Shown here one piece after another: positions 59,098 through 64,000 of a stretch of 64,000 nt of DNA. The stretch comes from Phylloscopus collybita (lineage: Eukaryota > Chordata > Aves > Passeriformes > Phylloscopidae), in NCBI GenBank assembly GCA_027886175.1, contig JAJNNQ010000003.1, positions 23,787,501 through 23,851,500 on the forward strand, in the 5' to 3' direction. The translations under genes and the position numbers were made by a program. The notes under the pieces are model-generated. The model saw only the letters and a program-made list of their open reading frames with translations, was not told the DNA's origin and made no database searches. The number at the start of each line of letters is the position of its first letter. Position 1 is the stretch's first letter.

Positions 59098-60260
59098 CTG
59101 GGGAAATTCAAAGTATCTGTTACACAAGTCCACTCTGCTACGGGTCCAGTTGAACACACACTGCTCAATTTGCTTTCGTTTCTAATGTAGTTAAAGTTTC
59201 ACTAAAATATCCAGGCCGTCCTGCTACAGCCAATCTACTCCCTGGAATGGATTCAGAACAGCTGCTTGGAAAAATAAGCACTCCTAAGCAGCATTTGCTC
59301 TCTTCATTTCCTGGGTAGGCAGAGACAGGGCCTGGATCATCAGGCAGAGGCACAGCAGCCCTGCCAGCTTCTCCTCTCTGCCCTCATGCCAACAACAGCT
59401 CTGTGGGGAGCTCAGAAGTGCCAGGAAGGCAGCAGCCAATCCCGAAAAACTCCAACCAACCCTCCGAGAGGTTTTGTCCGAGAGGACATTTGCAAGCAAA
59501 TATCAGATTAAACACAAATGCTCTAGAGCTGTATGTTTTAGAATTAATTTTTTTCTCCAAAAGAGGAGGTTGCATACAGGAAGCTTCCAGCACCACAACT
59601 CATTCTTAACAAGAGGGAGAGGCTGGAGCAGGTAGTACAACAAGCAGTAGTCCTCCAAACTATCCCCTCACATATTACTGCACATCACTAAGCACATCCA
59701 GAAATCCCCAGCATATCCTGGTTGGGTCCCAAAAGCTGCTCCTTCACTGCAAGAGAACTGTGTGTCCAGGAACTAGAGTTATTGTGTTGCTGTGACACCT
59801 TGGTACAATAAAATCCTTATGTGGAAGTTTTTTAAAACAGTTCTTGAGTGGAAGTGGCAGCAGTCATTACACCCTATTTCTAAAACTCCTGATCTTACAC
59901 CTTTCCAGTGCTTGCACAACCTGAAAGTGTAGTTACATCTCCTTATGTTAGAAGCTGCACAATGAATATATTTGAAGATCAGCCAAATAAATTCTGCCCT
60001 GTCTCTCAGAAGCTTTATTTTCCAAGTTTTATTTTCCAAGGAGCAGCCACACCTTTATACACCTCTGAACCAAATGTGCCTCATCCCTTTCAAAGGAAAC
60101 CCATCTCAAGTAAGAGCAGCAATAGACTGATGGTGCCTCCCTGCTGTTGTAAAAGCTTTAATGCTGGGTGTAAGAGTACCATGCAGCACTTTGTGAGTGC
60201 TTGAAGAAGGCTGCTCCTGCTGCCTTGCTCATGTTAATGCTTCCTGACTGCAGCTCTTAC

Positions 60261-60350
60261 CTCAGGGGATGGTGTGGCATAAGCTGTGTAGGGAGGAGGG
60301 GCCGAGGAAATGGCTGTCTCATCGTACATCACATCAGATCCCACGTAGCC
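60261..60350 (-). CDS. PLEKHB2: PLEKHB2 coding exon: linker with PPPY motif
   Basis: This 90-bp exon is exactly 30 codons in phase 0. It encodes GYVGSDVMYDETAISSAPPP followed by YTAYATPSPE. The acceptor is the AG of gtgtttag and the donor is GTAAGAGC. The peptide matches the evectin-2 linker after the PH domain. It carries the PPPY sequence, a PPxY motif of the type bound by WW domains of Nedd4-family ubiquitin ligases; published work on evectin-2 reports that it acts through such ligases. Because the length is a multiple of three, skipping this exon would keep frame, so an isoform lacking the PPxY motif is possible, but nothing in the sequence shows that it is made. Confidence 0.92.
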
Positions 60351-61237
60351 CTAAACACCATGGATAGAGAGCAGTTATCACCTGTTCCTACAGACAGACA
60401 GAGCAGTCTAAGGATTATAACTTAATGACCCCAAAGAAAAAGTAACCTTTAGCCACCCTGCTTGTTAAGAAAGCAGTGAGTACCTTGTAAAGGCTGCAAA
60501 AAGAAAGTACCTGGAGAGTAGACCTGGGGGAATACAAATTCCTGATCAAACACAGAAAGGAGCCATAATTGTTTTTCCCCTGTGTGTGTGCCACCGACAT
60601 GCATATGTGTACATGCAAGCACACTGGCTCCTTCCACCACTCCAGAGCCTCAGATTTAGAAATTACCCTCCTGTTCATTTTCTGTCTTCAGATAAAGAAA
60701 CAGTCACAACTAAGCTGGCTGCTTCCTGGCACCCTAGAGTGGTATCACCAAGTTCTGCAGAAGCAGGTAAAGGAAACAAATGCAGTAGCCAAAAGTGGTA
60801 CCTGAGGCAAAAGTGCTAACACTTGAGTCCATTTAGACTAAGTTCTCTAAGACAATTAAGATTTCTTACACTATCTTGTATTCTGGCCTCCTAATATCCA
60901 AAATCTACAGTGGTGCTCTTATTCCCTTTCCAAGGCAAAAGCCAGCTCTCATTATTTAATTCACAAGGGAACATTTTAATAAATCAGACTGATGAAATCA
61001 TGGCATTTGAGGACATAACATGTTATAACCCAAGTCAGACTCACAGTGAAGATTCTAAGGATTGCTTGAAACATTGTTAAAATAACTGTATGAAGCGGTA
61101 TTTCCATCACCTGAGAAATCTGCTCACACCTTAGCAGTGAATGTGTTCTGCTCTGCCACAAGGACCTCTGCACAAGCAATGCACAAGCCTGCAAACACCT
61201 GTAAATGATACAGTTCTCAAAGCTAACACCCAGTCAA

Positions 61238-61306
61238 GTTAGAGTGGTGTTTGTTAGAGTGGTGTTTGTTAGAGTGGTGTTTGTTAGAGTGGTGTTTGTT
61301 AGAGTA
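61238..61306. repeat. 15-bp tandem repeat in a PLEKHB2 intron
   Basis: Four and a half copies of GTTAGAGTGGTGTTT, nearly perfect, in the intron between the exons at 60261 and 62590. Confidence 0.95.
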
Positions 61307-62589
61307 GAGGCACTGCTGGATGCTTGGAATTTTTGAAAAGCGTGTCACACACCTACAGACTCAAACCCACTTACCCAGTTAGTCCAAGTCCTCGTTGGAC
61401 ACCTTTAATACCTTTGGAAAATGTTAATTTGTGTATCTACTTGTGTAAAGGGCTACCTGCACTACTTTGAGTAGCAGGGGTCTGCCTTGGCTGACCAAGG
61501 TCAGCATTGCCACATTCTGAGCCATCTAACAAGGCTGACAGCAGTGCCAGAGGCATGAAAACAGCAGCTCCCATCTCCTGAAACCAAGAGTCACCATCTC
61601 ACACACAGGTGAGATAAAGCCCCTAAAACTAGAGCAGACAGACCATGAGTGTTGTGTCCTCTGCTGAAGACAAATCCTTCACTTCTCATTTAAGGCCACA
61701 GGCAGTGCAGCACAGCTGCAGTCAGAGGCAATTGTGTCTGGGGTAGTTTTGCCATGACAAGTGTTTGCTTTGGATATCTACAAATCAAAGTTATATCATC
61801 TGACAGATGCCCCAGTACAGTGGCAATGTTAATGTAACCCATCAGAAACTGAGATAAGCTTCTACAAAACACAGCATTTCCCATGAAACAGACACATCTT
61901 GGGTTGGTTCAGCCTTGTCATCCAAGGAAAGCTAGTGCTGCAGAGTGCTCTGGAAGGCAGTCTAAAGGAAAAACAAATTAGCAATACCCACAAGTGGATG
62001 GATGTGGCTGCCCAAAGATATAGCTCTCCAGAAAGAGAGGCTTCTATGATTCCTGATTCTCTCCACAGTTACATGGCAATGCAGAGGCAATACACTCCTC
62101 CTCAGCATGCCTGCACTCCCCTCCAAGCATCTCACTCTTCCCCACGTCTCTGCCAAGAAGCATCCCACAGTGGGATGGATCTACATTAACAAACAGCTGC
62201 TGTGTAGTAAGCTTCCTTTAGCACTGCACCCACCTGGAAGGCAGCAAACACTGGGAGTGAAAAGTTCATTTTAGCTGGTTGCAAAAGATTTGCTTGTTGC
62301 CCACAGCCTCAGTGCCCACAGACCAGCTTTCCAAACATTCACTTCCACCCAGAGAAATCATTCCTTAAAATCATTATTTTCCACACAGCATATGTTTGCC
62401 TGGACTTGGCTGCAAGGATGTGTTTGTGACCCAGAGAATCATTCTTCTCCCCACCCCTAAGCTTTACTATCATGCTCATGACCCTGTTTTTCTCTAGCAG
62501 AGAAGGATGGAACATGATAAATTGCTGGACCACACATAACACTGATGTGCTGCTTTTCCATAAGTATAAGCTCTAGGTAGGACACTCAC

Positions 62590-62629
62590 TGTGTTTGTTC
62601 TGGCATCCTGGAGAGCAATTTTCCATGCC
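62590..62629 (-). CDS. PLEKHB2: PLEKHB2 40-bp coding exon: PH-domain C-terminal helix
   Basis: This very short exon encodes the third base of a split Leu codon and then AWKIALQDARTNT. In evectin-2 this is the C-terminal helix that closes the PH domain, with the conserved Trp. The donor is GTGAGTGTC and the acceptor is a TTTTTTGCAG. The acceptor lies directly at the end of an approximately 190-base tract that is A/CA-rich on the plus strand, so the transcript reads almost only T and G there. Frame is continuous on both sides: CT plus G gives Leu upstream, and ACA then GGC gives Thr-Gly downstream. The exon is too short for ordinary ORF searches and was placed by homology and splice sites. Confidence 0.9.
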
Positions 62630-62633
62630 CTGC

Positions 62634-62828
62634 AAAAAACAAAAACAAAAACAAAACAAAACCAAAACCAAACCAAAACAAACAAACAAAAACAAACCCA
62701 AAACAAAACAAAAACAAACAAACCAAACAAAAACAAAACAAAAAAACAAAAAAAAAACAAACAAAAAACAAAAAACCAACCAAACAAACAAACAAACAAA
62801 ACAAACCAACAAAAAAAAAAAAAAAAAC
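62634..62828. repeat. A/CA-rich tract abutting a PLEKHB2 exon
   Basis: About 195 bases of CAAAA, CAAA and A-run units on the plus strand, (TTTTG)n-like in the PLEKHB2 transcript. It ends four bases before the exon at 62590-62629, so it also supplies that exon's polypyrimidine tract. Confidence 0.95.
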
Positions 62829-63723
62829 CACACCAGAAACATTGGTTAGTGGAACACTGATAAAAATTAATGCCATCTTTTTCTTTCAGGTCAATGAAAC
62901 AAACAAGGTTAGCAACTAGAGGTACTGCAGGAGCAGAGTTTAAGATACTGCATGTGTCAAAGCCTAATGAGACACTCAAATGCACAAAACAGTTACACCA
63001 AGACTGAGAAATAATTACTCTCTTTGCTGAGCTGAGAAAGAATGAGGAGGAGCCAGAGGAGGAATGGATGCAGTTTTGGAGATCCTCGCTGCAAGCACAA
63101 CAGGTAGGAAATAGGCAGTCATGCTTAGGATGAGGTCACAGGAAGAGCTGCACCCCAGCAGAACAGTGCATCTGTGCTGATTAGAGCAGGGGCCTTGTTG
63201 CTATTCCAGTTCCCAGGAGGTGGGTACACCTCACCCAGCTCCTCCCCTGCCATGGGGCTGGCAGCATGCTCCATGGACCACACTTCTTGGCAAACAGTGA
63301 TCACAGAAGTTATCCAACTCTACACAGCCCAGCTCAGATGAGAGTTCACAATAATGGAATGTTCCTCCTATTGCTACTGAGACGTCCTTGAGCTAATGCC
63401 ACATCATGTGCTCTTGAAGAATGGCAAAAGTTTTAAAAAAATCTGAGTAGCAAGTCTTGCATTAATGATATTAATCAGATTTTTCTACTCCCCCTCACCC
63501 TTCAGTGTTTTCAGTGACTTAACTTGTAGTTAGTTTGCATGAGCTAGACAACTTCTAGGAGAGTTACTGGGATTTTTGTCACTGAAAACCTGCTTTTACT
63601 TGCTTGAAAACTTTCTTAAAACACATCTCTGAAAGTTAGAAGGGAGGAAAATAACTAAGGAGAGAGATAAAGAGGGACAAATGAGGGAGAAGCAGCAAAA
63701 CCATTATTCTCTGACTATCTTAC

Positions 63724-63826
63724 AGGCAGTCATCTGCACTCTCTGCACAGAGGTTGACTGTCTTCCCATCACGGCAAACAATCTGCAGCAAACAGTCTCT
63801 CTGCTTCCCCTCTGGAGGCTGGAAAT
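63724..63826 (-). CDS. PLEKHB2: PLEKHB2 coding exon: late beta strands of the PH domain
   Basis: This 103-bp internal exon encodes about 34 residues, starting with an Asp completed across the intron, then FQPPEGKQRDCLLQIVCRDG and a run ending in ESADDC. The alternation of hydrophobic and charged residues (LLQIVC, then DGKTVNLCAES) matches the last beta strands of a PH domain, just before its C-terminal helix. The acceptor is the AG of ctcactcag at the high-coordinate side, and the donor is GTAAGATAG. The exon starts with two bases of a split codon and ends with two bases (CT), which the next exon completes to Leu. It is the most 5' exon in the window. The preceding PH-domain exons, including the basic lipid-binding residues, must lie beyond 64000. 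Confidence 0.92.
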
Positions 63827-64000
63827 CTGAGTGAGAAAAACAGAGATGAGTTATGAAGTATAAACAGCATTACATGATCACACGTACAAGAAGGGAGTCA
63901 GTTTATGCAAGTCTGGGCAAAATAGACTAGGGCCAGTTGTAGCTGCCTTCCATGGCATCAGAACGAGTCCCAGAAGGAAATAACCTGTTCTCACTCTTCA

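Larger units (their letters stand above)
54430..64000 (-). other. PLEKHB2: PLEKHB2 gene, 3' portion (exons, introns and 3' UTR)
   Basis: PLEKHB2 encodes evectin-2, a small tail-anchored pleckstrin-homology protein of recycling endosomes. From established knowledge, its PH domain binds phosphatidylserine and it acts in endosome-to-Golgi retrograde transport. Five minus-strand coding exons are visible, separated by introns of about 1.1, 2.2, 1.2 and 2.1 kb in transcript order. Every junction has a GT donor and AG acceptor, and all four junctions inside the window keep frame. The gene is incomplete here: the exons for roughly the first 60 residues, the promoter and the 5' UTR lie beyond 64000. 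Identification rests on the distinctive C-terminal sequence (ERYR followed by an acidic stretch, then LALGMLAGAATG and GSLFWVF), which I recognise as the evectin-2 tail. The paralogue PLEKHB1 is less likely. Confidence 0.93.

Noticed and set aside
58908..59190. Plus-strand and alternate-frame ORFs over the PLEKHB2 exon
   Set aside because: They are shadows of the minus-strand coding exon 58983-59097.
61238..61306. Possible CRISPR-like repeat array
   Set aside because: It is a direct tandem repeat with no spacers, in an intron of a vertebrate gene.
62494..62985. 163-codon minus ORF rich in Phe/Cys/Val
   Set aside because: Only 13 residues (AWKIALQDARTNT) are real PLEKHB2 exon; the rest is intron and the (TTTTG)n tract.
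1..64000. tRNA, rRNA or snRNA genes
   Set aside because: I looked for cloverleaf-type box A/B sequences and known small RNA motifs by eye and saw none. A tRNAscan-SE or Rfam search would be decisive.

Overview
This window looks like avian nuclear DNA, most probably from a songbird. The reasons are CR1 LINE fragments, many short solo LTRs of endogenous retroviruses, no SINEs or L1 that I recognise, and one vertebrate gene with ordinary GT-AG introns. Bird is well supported; passerine is an inference from the LTR types. There are no bacterial, phage or plasmid features, no operons and no CRISPR arrays.

The only protein-coding gene I can establish is PLEKHB2 (evectin-2). It lies on the minus strand, with its 3' part inside the window and its 5' part beyond position 64000. 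Five coding exons are visible in transcript order: 63826-63724, 62629-62590, 60350-60261, 59097-58983 and 56922-56786. All four visible junctions keep frame. Together they encode about 161 C-terminal residues: the end of the PH domain, a Pro/Tyr/Gly-rich linker with a PPPY motif, and the glycine-rich hydrophobic C-terminal anchor ending at a TAG stop. A 3' UTR of about 2.35 kb probably ends at the poly(A) signal at 54450-54455.

Positions 1 to about 54400 form a gene-poor region downstream of PLEKHB2, repeatedly hit by LTR insertions. I delimited the families by comparing copies within the window. Family A has TGTCTTGG/CCAAGACA termini and 5-bp target duplications (three copies). Family B is related to A internally (two copies). 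Family C has TGATGCC/GGCATCA termini and 4-bp duplications (six copies, one of them split by a younger LTR). Four further single LTR types lie at 11213-11891, 25553-26261, 30187-31167 and 49431-49919. Two CR1 fragments (45444-45634 and 50551-51256), an isolated CpG-rich block (50085-50550), a GC-rich minisatellite (22625-23005) and several microsatellites make up the rest of the recognisable content.

I found no convincing new multi-gene system. The points most worth a second look are the 40-bp PLEKHB2 exon whose 3' splice site abuts a (TTTTG)n-type tract, the nested LTR, the orphan CpG-rich block beside an LTR, an 82-bp near-identical duplication, and an unexplained open reading frame at 5589-5975.
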